This document shows positions 46,401 through 56,300 of a stretch of 64,000 nt of DNA, in pieces. The position numbers were made by a program, and so were the translations under genes. Under the pieces are notes generated by a model, which saw nothing but the letters and a program-made list of their open reading frames with translations, did not search any database and was not told the DNA's origin. The DNA is taken from the NCBI GenBank assembly GCA_013140575.1, contig JABFSN010000011.1, forward strand, positions 1-64,000, given 5' to 3'. Source of the DNA: Phycisphaerales bacterium. GTDB taxonomy: Bacteria; Planctomycetota; Phycisphaerae; UBA1845. The number at the start of each line of letters is the position of its first letter. The stretch's first letter is position 1.

Positions 46401-47294
46401 ATGGCGGCGATACGTGCCAAGACGGTTGAACGGGTGATGCGATCGCTGGTGTTCGCGTGCGCGGTCCTGTCGATCGCCACCACGGCGGCGATTATCTGGA
46501 TTCTGGTGTACGAGTCGGCGATCTTCTTCCGCGAGGTTTCGCCGATTTCGTTCTTTTTCGGGACGCGATGGGCGCCCTTGCTGGAGCCCAGAAGTTTCGG
46601 CGTGCTGCCGTTGGTCGGCGGGACGTTCCTGGTCGCGGGCGGCGCGCTGCTGCTGGCCGTGCCGATCGGCGTGGGATCGGCCATCTACTTGAGCGAGCAT
46701 GCGCGGCCGGGCGTACGGGCGTGGGTCAAGCCGGTGCTGGAAGTGCTGGCGGGCATACCGTCGGTCGTATACGGCTACTTCGCGTTGACGTTTGTAACAC
46801 CCCATTTGCTGCGGCCGCTGTTTCCTGACGTTGAGATATACAACGCGGCCAGCGCGGCCATCGTCGTGGCCGTGATGATCATTCCGACGATCGCGTCGTT
46901 GTGCGACGATTCGTTCCGTGCAGTTCCGCGATCGCTGCGTGAAGCCGGCCACGCGCTGTCGGCGACGCAATTGGAAGTGTCGACGCGGATCGTACTGCCC
47001 GCGGCGTTGTCGGGAGTGGTCGCGGCGACGTTGCTGGCGCTGGCCCGGGCCATCGGCGAGACCATGGCCGTCATGCTGGCGGCGGGCATGACGTCCAACT
47101 TCACGTTGAATCCATTCCGCAGCGTGATGACGTTGACCAGCTACATCGCGCAGGTCAGCCTGGGGGACACGCCGGCCGGTTCGGTCGAGTATCAGACGAT
47201 TTTCGCGGTGGGGATGACGTTGTTCCTGATCACGTTCGCCATCAATCTTGTCGCCCGTTTGGTGATGGCCCGATTCCGCGAGGCGTACGAATGA
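46401..47294 (+). CDS. pstC: Phosphate ABC transporter permease PstC
   Basis: 297 residues with about six transmembrane helices. The signature EAGHALSATQLEVSTRIVLP and the downstream AIGETMAVMLAAGM match the PstC EAA-type loop that contacts the ATPase. It forms the inner-membrane channel with PstA. The stop overlaps the pstA start by 4 bp. The start (MAAIRAKTVERV) follows a palindromic repeat phrase at about 46285-46304. Confidence 0.94.
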   Translation: MAAIRAKTVERVMRSLVFACAVLSIATTAAIIWILVYESAIFFREVSPISFFFGTRWAPLLEPRSFGVLPLVGGTFLVAGGALLLAVPIGVGSAIYLSEHARPGVRAWVKPVLEVLAGIPSVVYGYFALTFVTPHLLRPLFPDVEIYNAASAAIVVAVMIIPTIASLCDDSFRAVPRSLREAGHALSATQLEVSTRIVLPAALSGVVAATLLALARAIGETMAVMLAAGMTSNFTLNPFRSVMTLTSYIAQVSLGDTPAGSVEYQTIFAVGMTLFLITFAINLVARLVMARFREAYE

Positions 47295-48184
47295 TCTTTG
47301 CGAATGCCGAGTGCGCGTTTGAACCCCGGCTGGCGCGGCGGCGCTTGGTGCAGCGCGTGGTGGTGACGTGTTGCGTCATCACGACGCTGGTCGGAATCGC
47401 CGTGCTGGCCGTTTTGTTGGCGCAGGTCGCGTGGGTGGGCGGCGGGCGGCTGGGTTGGCGGTTTCTGAGCAACTTTCCGTCCACGTTATTTCCGGAGAAA
47501 GCGGGTTGCCGAAGCGCGCTGGTGGGCAGCCTGTGGACGATCGTGCTGACCGGCTTGTTCGCGGTGCCGATCGGAATCGCGGCCGCGATCTATTTGCACG
47601 AATACGCCCCGCGCAACCGATGGACGCGGATCATCGAACTGAACATTGCGAATCTGGCGGGCGTGCCGTCGATCATGTACGGGCTGTTGGGATTGACCGT
47701 GTTCGTGCGCATGATGTCGCTGGGCCGCAGCGTGTTGGCGGGGGCGTTGACGCTGGCGCTGCTGGTGTTGCCGCCGATCATCATCGCCAGCCGGGAGGCG
47801 TTGGCGGCCGTTCCCGATTCGATTCGTCTGGCGTCGATCAGTCTGGGGGCGACGCGTTGGCAGACCATCTGGTCGCACGTGTTGCCCGCGGCGATTCCGG
47901 GAATCATGACCGGGATTATACTGGCCATCTCCCGTGCGGCCGGGGAAGCGGCGCCGTTGTTGTTGTTGAGCGGGGTGACCTACATCACGTTCGTGCCGCA
48001 TTCGTTATTGGACCCGTTTACCGTGCTGCCGCTGCAGATTTTCAGTTGGACGGAAGACGCACAGACGGAGTTTCACGAATTGGCGGCGGCGGGTATCCTC
48101 GTGCTGCTGGCCGTGCTGCTGACGCTGAACGCGGCGGCGATCGCGATTCGGGCGGCGCAGCAGCGGAGGCAACATCGATGGTAA
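47291..48184 (+). CDS. pstA: Phosphate ABC transporter permease PstA
   Basis: 297 residues, with about six membrane helices. The ATPase-contact loop is [20 protein letters not shown] then [11 protein letters not shown], and [20 protein letters not shown] follows. It pairs with PstC. It overlaps pstC by 4 bp at its start and pstB by 7 bp at its end. Confidence 0.95.
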   Translation: MIFANAECAFEPRLARRRLVQRVVVTCCVITTLVGIAVLAVLLAQVAWVGGGRLGWRFLSNFPSTLFPEKAGCRSALVGSLWTIVLTGLFAVPIGIAAAIYLHEYAPRNRWTRIIELNIANLAGVPSIMYGLLGLTVFVRMMSLGRSVLAGALTLALLVLPPIIIASREALAAVPDSIRLASISLGATRWQTIWSHVLPAAIPGIMTGIILAISRAAGEAAPLLLLSGVTYITFVPHSLLDPFTVLPLQIFSWTEDAQTEFHELAAAGILVLLAVLLTLNAAAIAIRAAQQRRQHRW

Positions 48185-49005
48185 CGGTCGAGGCGCCGGC
48201 GGCGACGCGGAACGCCGTGCCGTACAGGACACCGCCCATGCAGCAGCCGTCGACCGAACTGCCGGTGATCCGTACGGACCGGCTGACCATCCGCTACGGC
48301 AGTTTTGCGGCCGTTCGGGACGTGACCATCGACATTCCACGGCACCGGGTGACGGCGATTATCGGGCCGTCGGGTTGCGGGAAGAGCACGTTGCTGCGGG
48401 CCATGAACCGCATGAACGAGTTCGTGCCCGGTGCGTCGGTGGAAGGGGCGATCCACTACCGGGGCCGGAATATTTACGAGGCCGCCACCGATCCGGTCGA
48501 GCTGCGCCGGCAGATCGGGATGGTGTTCCAGAAGCCCAACCCGTTCCCGAAGTCGATTTTCAAGAACGTGACGTGGGGGGCGCAGATCAACGGCTACCGG
48601 GGCGATTTGCACGAACTGGCCGAGCGGGCGATGCGCCAGGCCGCCATCTGGGACGAGGTGAAGGACAAGTTGCATCAGAGCGCGTTGGCGCTGTCCGGCG
48701 GTCAGCAGCAGCGGTTGTGCATCGCCCGGGCCATCGCGCTGCAGCCGGACGTGCTGCTGATGGACGAACCCTGCTCGGCGCTGGACCCCATCGCCACGAC
48801 GCGGATCGAGGACCTGATCGATCAACTGAAGACGCAGTACACCGTCGTGCTCGTCACCCACAACATGCAGCAGGCCGCCCGCGTGTCGGAGCGCACCGCG
48901 TTCATGTACATGGGTGAGTTGATCGAGGTAGGCGACACCAACATCATGTTCACCAAGCCGGTGCAGAAACGCACGCAGGACTACATCACCGGGCGATTCG
49001 GATGA
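48178..49005 (+). CDS. pstB: Phosphate ABC transporter ATPase PstB
   Basis: 275 residues from the ATG at 48178, inside the end of pstA. Walker A is [20 protein letters not shown], the Q-loop is [16 protein letters not shown], the signature motif [16 protein letters not shown], and Walker [14 protein letters not shown] with the switch histidine in [11 protein letters not shown]. It hydrolyses ATP to drive phosphate import. A longer open frame upstream (from 47368) is an out-of-frame shadow over pstA. phoU follows after 4 bp. Confidence 0.97.
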   Translation: MVTVEAPAATRNAVPYRTPPMQQPSTELPVIRTDRLTIRYGSFAAVRDVTIDIPRHRVTAIIGPSGCGKSTLLRAMNRMNEFVPGASVEGAIHYRGRNIYEAATDPVELRRQIGMVFQKPNPFPKSIFKNVTWGAQINGYRGDLHELAERAMRQAAIWDEVKDKLHQSALALSGGQQQRLCIARAIALQPDVLLMDEPCSALDPIATTRIEDLIDQLKTQYTVVLVTHNMQQAARVSERTAFMYMGELIEVGDTNIMFTKPVQKRTQDYITGRFG

Positions 49006-49009
49006 CCCC

Positions 49010-49678
49010 ATGACCGCGCATTTCGTTGATTTGCTGGATCAGTTACGGCGTCGCGCGCTGCGCATGGCCAGCTTGGTGCAGGACATGCTGGAGGAGGCGT
49101 GCGACGCGGCGCTAAGCGCCAACGCCGGGCTGGCCGAGCGGGTGATCGGACGCGACAACGACGTCGACGCCGAGGAGGTCGAGGTCGAAACGGAGGTCAT
49201 CCGCCTGCTGGCGTTGTATCAGCCGGTGGGGTCCGATCTGCGCACGCTGTGCACCGTGCTGAAAATCAACAACGACCTGGAGCGTATCGCCGATTGTGCG
49301 GTGAACATGGCCGAACGGGCGTCGCACCTGGGGTCCGACTACGACCCGCGCGAATTGAAAGACCTACAGCACATGTCGGTCATCGTACAGGCGTCGCTGC
49401 GGACGGCGATCCGGGCCTACGCCGATTCGGACGCGGACGTGGCCCGCGACGTCCGCCGCGGGGATGACGCCATCGACGCGACGTACGGTCAGATCATCCG
49501 GCGGATCATTCACCAGGTGGGCGATACGCCGGGACGCGTGGCGTCGCATCTCGATATTCTGTCCATCGCCAAAAATCTGGAGCGCATCGCCGACCACGCC
49601 ACGAACATCGCCGAAGACGTCATCTACCAGTGCACGGGCCAGATCGTCCGGCACCGCGAGTTCGGCGACGGCATCTGA
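49010..49678 (+). CDS. phoU: Phosphate transport regulator PhoU
   Basis: 222 residues, all helical, with the two tandem three-helix PhoU repeats. Metal-binding acidic/histidine patterns are visible: NNDLERIADCAVNMAERA in repeat 1 and AKNLERIADHATNIAEDVIY in repeat 2. PhoU links the Pst transporter to PhoR and represses the pho response when phosphate is plentiful. It ends the operon, and a family 2 repeat follows 48 bp later. Confidence 0.95.
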   Translation: MTAHFVDLLDQLRRRALRMASLVQDMLEEACDAALSANAGLAERVIGRDNDVDAEEVEVETEVIRLLALYQPVGSDLRTLCTVLKINNDLERIADCAVNMAERASHLGSDYDPRELKDLQHMSVIVQASLRTAIRAYADSDADVARDVRRGDDAIDATYGQIIRRIIHQVGDTPGRVASHLDILSIAKNLERIADHATNIAEDVIYQCTGQIVRHREFGDGI

Positions 49679-49725
49679 GCCACGAAGGCTTAACGAAACC
49701 ATAGACATGGTCCGTCCGACGTTTT

Positions 49726-49894
49726 GTTCACCGCAGAGACGCAGAGGACGCGGAGGGAGGGAATTGGGAAGATGTCGCCCCGGTTCGGGCTTCAGCAGAT
49801 CGTCGGTCATGCCGATTCAAAAAGGTGAATCGCAATAATTGAATCGCTCGAGTATCGGCTTTTTCTCCGCGTCCTCCGCGCCTCCGCGGTGCAT
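49726..49894. repeat. Interspersed element, 30-bp inverted ends (family 2, copy 2)
   Basis: The left end GTTCACCGCAGAGACGCAGA then GGACGCGGAG matches the reverse complement of the right end (ATGCACCGCGGAGGCGCGGA then GGACGCGGAG) at about 25 of 30 positions. Same family as 42075-42250. Between phoU and the next gene. Confidence 0.85.
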
Positions 49895-49923
49895 CTCCGC
49901 AATATGCAGGCGAGTCACCGAGT

Positions 49924-50409
49924 TTACATGAACGACTTGATAAGCAGGCACAGGCCGATGAGGGCGACGCCACGGACGACGGCGATCAGCACGCCGCTGA
50001 GCGTCAACGGCCTGCGCCCGGCGGCGCACGCGATGCGGAGCGATGATCCGTCGGAGTCGACCGACGACGGCGCGTCGGCGGCGGCAATGCGAAGCGGCGG
50101 GCCCTCGGATTGGCCGTGTTCGACCGATCGCTCGTCGACCAGACGGCGAGCCTGTTCCAGAAGTCGCCCGGCGAGCGCGGCGTTGATGCCGAGAACGGCC
50201 GCGTATTGAACGATCGCTTTCCGGCGATGGCGCGACAGGGTTCCGTTCATGATCTGCCGGGCGGCCATTTCACGGAAGAGCTGTTGACGTTCCCAAACGT
50301 CCATCGTCGGACGCGGCCGCTGGTCCGCGTTCTCGCCTGATGGCGCGGGAACGAGCGTCAGACGATGGCCGCCCGCGTCGTCCCCAATGGGCGCCGGTTG
50401 GTGGTTCAT
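49924..50409 (-). CDS. Hypothetical protein with C-terminal membrane anchor
   Basis: 161 residues. A polar N-terminus is followed by a helical segment (LSRHRRKAIVQYAAVLGINA), a linker rich in acidic and serine residues, and one C-terminal transmembrane helix (LIAVVRGVALIGLCLLIKSF). I do not recognise the family. Composition differs from the GC-shadow frames, and it is convergent with phoU, which supports a real gene. It may be a tail-anchored cytoplasmic protein. Confidence 0.6.
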   Translation of the reverse strand: MNHQPAPIGDDAGGHRLTLVPAPSGENADQRPRPTMDVWERQQLFREMAARQIMNGTLSRHRRKAIVQYAAVLGINAALAGRLLEQARRLVDERSVEHGQSEGPPLRIAAADAPSSVDSDGSSLRIACAAGRRPLTLSGVLIAVVRGVALIGLCLLIKSFM

Positions 50410-50572
50410 GCTTCATTCCTCCACCCGACGATAGGCATCGATTTGTCCCATTTCACGCCCGAGCGTGCATTCCACCATCGGGCTGGATTATCGGAAATAA
50501 CGCGCAGGCCGATACCCGCGAACGGCGCCGGGACGGGTCGTGCCGCGGCTGATCGACTATGATGTCGGTCGC

Positions 50573-51196
50573 ATGAGCGAAAAGACCATCACCATCGACG
50601 ACGTAATCGTCGAGGCGCCGATCGAAGCGACCGTGGTCGACCCGGCCGATTGGTTCGACACGCCCGGGCCCGTCGAGCTGGAAATCGGCTGCGGCAAGGG
50701 TGGGTTTCTGCTGGCGCGGGCGCAGCGGCGGCCGGAACTGCGGCTGGTGGGGATCGAATGGGCGAACCAGTTTTTCCGATTCGCGGCCGACCGGATGGCG
50801 CGTTGGGGTGTCACCAACGTGCGGATCATGCGCACGGACGCGGGTCATTTCGTAAAGACGCAATTGGCGTCGGAGTGTCTGTCAGCGCTGCACGTGTATC
50901 ACCCGGACCCGTGGCCCAAAAAGCGTCATCACAAACGGCGGTTGATTCAGCCGCCGTTCGTCGAGGCGGCCGTCCGAGCGTTGCAAACCGGGGCGCGCTG
51001 GGCCATGCAAACGGATCACGACGAGTATTTCGAGCAAATTCAAACGTGTCTGCGGGGTCATCCGGCGTTGATGGAAGTTCCGTACGAAGATGAATCGTAC
51101 GGAGCAGCCGGTGACGGGCCGGGTACCAACTATGAATTGAAATACCGACGGGGCGGGCGAATCATCCATCAGATTGCGTTTGTCAAATGCGGCTAG
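50573..51196 (+). CDS. trmB: tRNA (guanine-N7-)-methyltransferase
   Basis: 207 residues from the ATG at 50573. A GTG at 50540 would add 11. SAM-binding motif I is ELEIGCGKGGFLLARA and the following acid is in LVGIEWANQFF. The TrmB signature HVYHPDPWPKKRHHKRRLIQ then PPF is complete, and GTNYELKYRRGG is near the end. It makes m7G46 in tRNA. Transcribed alone, divergent from the hypothetical anchor protein. Confidence 0.93.
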   Translation: MSEKTITIDDVIVEAPIEATVVDPADWFDTPGPVELEIGCGKGGFLLARAQRRPELRLVGIEWANQFFRFAADRMARWGVTNVRIMRTDAGHFVKTQLASECLSALHVYHPDPWPKKRHHKRRLIQPPFVEAAVRALQTGARWAMQTDHDEYFEQIQTCLRGHPALMEVPYEDESYGAAGDGPGTNYELKYRRGGRIIHQIAFVKCG

Positions 51197-51637
51197 CGTC
51201 TCGACCCAGCTTAATTTTGGGTCGGTTCGACGAGGACACCCCCGTTTCGCCGCACGGAAGTCCGCTCCCGGACGGTCGCGGCTCGGAAAGCAGCGGACGC
51301 CGACTCGAAAGTTTAGCTGCGATGGAGCACTAGCGTTTTATCGAGCTTGCGTGTTCGGGTGATCGGAACGCGTCGTAGCTTGCGGGCCTGCCGCCCCTAC
51401 GGGGCTGCGGGAAAGGCGAGGGGTGGCGGTTAACCGACCGAACTCGCGAAGTGCGGAGGATTCATGATTCGGCGCGGCGTGACCGTCGCCGTTTGCGGAA
51501 ACCGGCGGTCGCCATTCGGACGGCGTTTTGGGTATAATGATTGGGCGGCGGCGGAGCGAGTTTCCTTCGCAACCCGATTGGCGTGGCGTCCGTGCGAATG
51601 ATTTTGGGCCGGCGGTCACGTCGCGAGGAGTCGGATC
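51197..51637. other. Non-coding spacer
   Basis: About 440 bp with no credible gene. It contains a GCCGCCCCTACGGGGCTGCG palindromic phrase (about 51390-51410) and presumably the promoter of the downstream TPR gene, not clearly visible. Confidence 0.5.
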
Positions 51638-52495
51638 ATGTCGAGCATTCATTCCGTTCGGAAATCGGCGAGGTTTCTGGTAGGTGCGGCGACCGGCGTT
51701 TTGTTCGTCGTCGCGAACCAGGTTGCGGCGCAATCGTCCGTCCCGAAGGGCCCGGCGAACGCGAACGAGCGGGCGACCGCCGAGACCGTGCCGACCGAAC
51801 CGCCCGCGGTCGAGCATGACGCCGGCTATGAATCGCGGCGGGAACGGTCGCTCGAACGCCGCGATCGATGGGACACATCCGCGCCGCCGGGTTTCACGCC
51901 GCAGTCGTGGCAGGCGCAGTTGGCCTCGACGGATGCGTACGATCGCGGATACGAGGAGGGGTTCAACGCCGGTTGGCAGGCCGCGTCACGCAAGGGCGGC
52001 GTCGAACAATCGTTGGCCATCGCGGACGAAGCGCTGTCGCTGGGGGCCGAACATTTCCGCGCCGGGCGATACGGGGCCGCGGCGCGGGCGTTCATGCTGG
52101 CGGCCGCGTCGGATCAGGGTGACGCGTCGAGCCGGATTCAGGCAGCGCACGCGTTGACGGCGCTGGGGCATTACGAGGACGCGTACCTGTTGGTGCGGCG
52201 GGCGTTGCAGTTGCAATCACGGCTGGTGTACATGCCGTTGGACATTCGAGCGCTGTACGGCGATGCGGGCGCGTTTGCGGACCATGTCCGGCGGTTGGAA
52301 TCTGCGGCGAATCAGTCGGGCGACGTGAAGCTGTTGGCCCTGCTGGGCTACTACCACTTCTATTCCGATCGGCACAATGAGGCCTATCGGGTTCTGTCGC
52401 GGGCGGCGGAGATCGACGCGAACGAATTCGTCGTCAGCCGCCTCCGCGACGTAGCGCGGATCAGCACGCCTGCGACTCCGACGGCGGGGCCGTGA
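51638..52495 (+). CDS. Exported TPR-like repeat protein
   Basis: 285 residues. The signal peptide contains FLVGAATGVLFVVANQVAAQ. A charged linker (about 40-100) leads to helical repeats of the tetratricopeptide type. AAHALTALGHYEDAYLLVRR, ALLGYYHFYSDRHNEAYRVL and LSRAAEIDAN match the TPR pattern. TPR proteins scaffold other proteins; no partner can be named. The start follows a GAGGAGTC-like site. Convergent with the PilZ gene. Confidence 0.78.
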   Translation: MSSIHSVRKSARFLVGAATGVLFVVANQVAAQSSVPKGPANANERATAETVPTEPPAVEHDAGYESRRERSLERRDRWDTSAPPGFTPQSWQAQLASTDAYDRGYEEGFNAGWQAASRKGGVEQSLAIADEALSLGAEHFRAGRYGAAARAFMLAAASDQGDASSRIQAAHALTALGHYEDAYLLVRRALQLQSRLVYMPLDIRALYGDAGAFADHVRRLESAANQSGDVKLLALLGYYHFYSDRHNEAYRVLSRAAEIDANEFVVSRLRDVARISTPATPTAGP

Positions 52496-52496
52496 T

Positions 52497-52838
52497 TCAC
52501 GCGATGCGGAATTTGGCGCCGACCTTGTAGACGCCGACGGACAGGGTGCAGTGCTGCACGCGGATGGGGATCCAGACGGATTCGCCGTGCGGGCGGATTT
52601 CGGCGTCCTCGCCGCGGCGGAGTTGCTGCTTGCAGGTGAAGCCGACGCCCTGAAGGGAGATGTCACGGCCTTGGGCGTTGATGATCTTGCCGCCGGCGCG
52701 TAATTCGAGCGGCTCGCTCCACGGGGCGAAGCGCGGCATCAGGCGTTTGCCGAGGTAGTTGTCCTGCTCGGCCTCGGCGCGGGCCTGGAAGACCCATTCC
52801 TTAATGAGCGATTTGTGATTGACGGCGGTCGGGGCCAT
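52497..52838 (-). CDS. PilZ-domain protein (cyclic-di-GMP receptor type)
   Basis: 113 residues from the ATG at 52838, with AGGA upstream. The fold shows the PilZ pattern: an arginine-rich lead (GKRLMPRF), then RDISLQGVGFTCKQQL, corresponding to the (D/N)xSxxG half of the c-di-GMP motif. The first half RxxxR is less clear (RLMPRF), so ligand binding is uncertain. It may regulate motility, secretion or exopolysaccharide in response to c-di-GMP. Confidence 0.78.
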   Translation of the reverse strand: MAPTAVNHKSLIKEWVFQARAEAEQDNYLGKRLMPRFAPWSEPLELRAGGKIINAQGRDISLQGVGFTCKQQLRRGEDAEIRPHGESVWIPIRVQHCTLSVGVYKVGAKFRIA

Positions 52839-53187
52839 GCCTGATCGTCCTGAACCATCGGCCGGTTTGATGGGGCGCGGCCGCACACCCCACGCGACGT
52901 CCGCGCCGGGTTGGGCGGCGCGGACCATTGGAAATGCCATCGGACATCCCGGAGCGGACCTGAACGAAGCCGCCGAGACAATAACCAAATACACAAAACG
53001 TCGGCATGGAGTGCCCTATAATTCCGCATCGACGACGATGTGAATTGATGGGGACGGAGACCGTCGTGCCAGGCGGGCACTCCTCGCCTTGAACCGCGGT
53101 AATTCAGCGGTTAGCGTAACGGTTGGATAGCGGCGTTCCGCGGGCGAGGCCGTCCGTACGTGATTAGCGTGTCGCTCGACGGTTCCT

Positions 53188-53211
53188 CCGCCCCATCCGG
53201 GGCGGGGTTTT
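53188..53211 (+). terminator. Strong terminator-type hairpin upstream of the tkt-tal gene
   Basis: CCGCCCC-ATCC-GGGGCGG, a perfect 7-bp stem, followed by GGTTTTG. No plus-strand gene ends here: the previous plus gene stops at 52495. It may end a small RNA from about 53040-53210 or act as a leader attenuator for the tkt-tal gene starting at 53360. Confidence 0.6.
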
Positions 53212-53223
53212 GTGTGGGGAGGC

Positions 53224-53268
53224 AACCACGGGTTGCGCGAGGCTGCGCCTCGCTCCACCCGTGGCTAC
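53224..53268 (+). repeat. Palindromic interspersed repeat
   Basis: AACCACGGGTTGCGCGAGGC then TGCGCCTCGCTCCACCCGTG then GCTAC, a long imperfect hairpin with an inner GCGAGGC/GCCTCGC stem. It lies in the leader of the tkt-tal gene. Confidence 0.7.
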
Positions 53269-53359
53269 TGTCCGCCGCCCCTGCCGGGGTGGGAAGACGC
53301 GCAGCACCTGAAAAGTCGCTGAACACGTACGGCCGTGCGCGGCCGGAACCGGAGGACTA

Positions 53360-56300
53360 ATGACCGACAACCGGGCACGAATCGACGAGCTGTGCATCAA
53401 CACCATCCGCACGCTGAGCATGGACGCCGTACAGCAGGCGGACAGCGGGCATCCGGGAGCGCCCATGGGCATGGCCCCGGCGATGTACGTGCTGTGGGAC
53501 CGGTTCCTGCGGCACGATCCGGCGAATCCGCGGTTTGCCGATCGCGACCGGTTCGTCCTATCCATGGGTCACGCGTCCATGCTGTTGTACAGCACGCTGC
53601 ACTTGACGGGCTACGACGTGTCATTGGACGACATCAAGCGGTTCCGGCAACTCGACGCCAAGTGCGCCGGGCATCCTGAATCGACGCTAATTGATGGCGT
53701 GGAGACAACCACCGGTCCGCTGGGACAGGGGGTGGCCGTCAGCGTGGGGATGGCCGTCGCGGGCAAATGGAAGGCGGCGCATTTCAACCGGCCTGGGCAT
53801 GACATCGTCGGTCACGGCGTCTACGTGTTCTGCAGCGACGGGGACATGATGGAGGGCGTGGGCGGCGAGGCCGCGTCGCTGGCGGGGCATTTGGGATTGT
53901 CCAATCTGGTCTGGATCTACGATAACAACGGCATCACGATTGACGGATCGACGGCGCTGGCGTTCAGCGAAAACGTGGCCGCCCGGTTTCAGGCGTACGG
54001 CTGGTTCGTGCAGCGCGTGACGGACGCCAACCGGCTCGACGAATTGCACGTGGCCATCGAGACGGCGCGAAACGAGCCGCGACGGCCGTCGCTGGTGATC
54101 GTGGACAGTCAGATCGGCTACGGCAGCCCGAATCGGGGAGGCACGGCCAAGGCCCACGGCGAGGCGCTGGGCGAAGACGAGGTGCGGCTGGCCAAGCAGT
54201 TCTACGGGTGGGACCCGGACAGGCATTTTTACGTGCCCGACGCGGTCCGCGATCACATGACCGCGGGCGCGAGGCGGCGTGGGCAACAGTTGCACGACGA
54301 GTGGCAGCGGCGGTTCGACAGCTACGCGGCCGCGTTTCCCGAGTTGGCCGACGAGTGGCGGCGGATGCACGACGGTCGATTGCCCGAGGGCTGGGATGCC
54401 GATCTGCCGACGTTCCCCGCCGACACCAAGGGCATGGCCACGCGGATCGCGGGCGGCAAGGCGTTGTCGGCCGTTGCAAAGCGCGTGCCGTGGATGATGG
54501 GCGGGTCGGCCGATCTGGCCGGTTCGAACAAGGTGGGCGTGCCGGATAGTGGCACGTTCGGCCGGGACGATGTGTCGGGTCGCAACATTGCGTTCGGCGT
54601 CCGCGAGCACGCCATGGCCGGTGTCTGCAACGGCCTGGCCCATTCGCACGTTCGGCCGTTCGCGGCCAGTTTCCTGACGTTTACCGACTATTGCCGTCCG
54701 TCGATTCGCCTTGCGGCGTTGTCGCACCTGCCGTGCATCTACGTGTTCACGCACGACAGCGTCGGCCTGGGCGAGGACGGGCCGACGCATCAGCCGATCG
54801 AACATTTGGCGTCGCTGCGAGCCATGCCCAATCTGGACGTGGTCCGTCCGTGCGACGCGAACGAGACCGCCGTCGCATGGCGATACGCGATGACCGTGAC
54901 CGATCGGCCCGTACTAATGGCATTGACCCGGCAGAACCTGCCGACGCTGGATCGAAGGCGGTTCGCGTCGGCCGACGGGTTGTTGAACGGCGGCTATGTA
55001 CTGTTGGACTGCGGGTGCAAGCCCGACGTGATTCTGATCGGCACGGGTTCGGAGGTGCACCTGTGCGTGGAGGCGGCCCATCGGTTGGGCAAGGACGGGG
55101 TCAAGGTTCGGGTGATCAGCCTGCCGTGTTGGGAGCAGTTCGAGCGCCAGTCCGCCGAATATCGCAACAGGGTGCTGCCACCCGATGTCACCTTCCGGGT
55201 CTCGATTGAGGCCGGCGCGACGCTGGGTTGGGAACGGTACGTCGGATCGCACGGCGAATCGATCGGCATTGATCGGTTCGGCACGTCGGCCCCCGGGGAA
55301 GATGCGTTTCGCGCGCTGGGCGTAACGGTCGACGCGGTGGTCGCCGCAGCCAATCGTGTCCTGGGCGGTGGCACGGGCCCGGGAATGGTCCCGTCGATCG
55401 CTGGGGTGAAGGGTGGAGCCGTAGGCTGTGCGCCGCGCACCACAAAAACCGTAGGGCGGGTTTCACCCGCCGCTTCGGAAAATGGCAAACGAAAGCCGGA
55501 AGCCGACGCCATGAACCCCATTCAACGCATCAACCGGCTGGGTCAGTCCATCTGGTGCGACAGCATCAGCCGATCAATGATCGAATCCGGCGAACTGCGA
55601 CGGTTGATTGACATCGGCATCACCGGAATGACGTCCAACCCCACTATTTTCCACAAGGCCATCGCCCACAGCACGGATTACGACGAACGCATTCAATCCC
55701 TGTCGGCCGAGGGCAAGTCGGTCGAAGAGGTCTACGAGGCGCTGGCCATCGAGGACATCGCCGACGCGGCCGACCTGCTGCGGCCCGTTTACGATCGCAC
55801 AAATGCACGCGACGGGTTCATCAGTCTCGAGGTCAGTCCACATCTGGCCCATGACACTGAAGGCACGGTCGTGCAGGCGCGGTCGTTGTGGGGGCGCGTG
55901 GATCGGCCCAACCTGATGATCAAGGTGCCGGGCACGCAGGCCGGCCTGCCCGCGATCCGCACGTTGCTGTCGGAGGGCATCAACGTCAACGTCACGCTGA
56001 TCTTCGCGCTGGACCTGTACGACAAGGTGATGCAGGCGTTTCTGGACGGCGTCACCGAGTTGGGCAAGCGCGGCGGCGACGTGACCCGCATCGCGTCGGT
56101 CGCGTCGTTCTTCGTAAGCCGGGTGGACACGCTGGCGGACAAGAAGCTGCAACAGAAAATCGACGGCGGGCGAAAGGAACTGCGCGACCTGCTGGGTAGG
56201 GCCGCCATCGGCAACGCCACGATGGCCTATCAGCGATTCAAGTCCGTGTTCGACGGACCGCGCTTCGCCGAGTTGCGTCGCAGGGGAGCGGCCGTTCAGC

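Noticed and set aside
49010-49678. phoU stop-side transposase
   Set aside because: The repeat after phoU has no coding capacity; no transposase frame is present.
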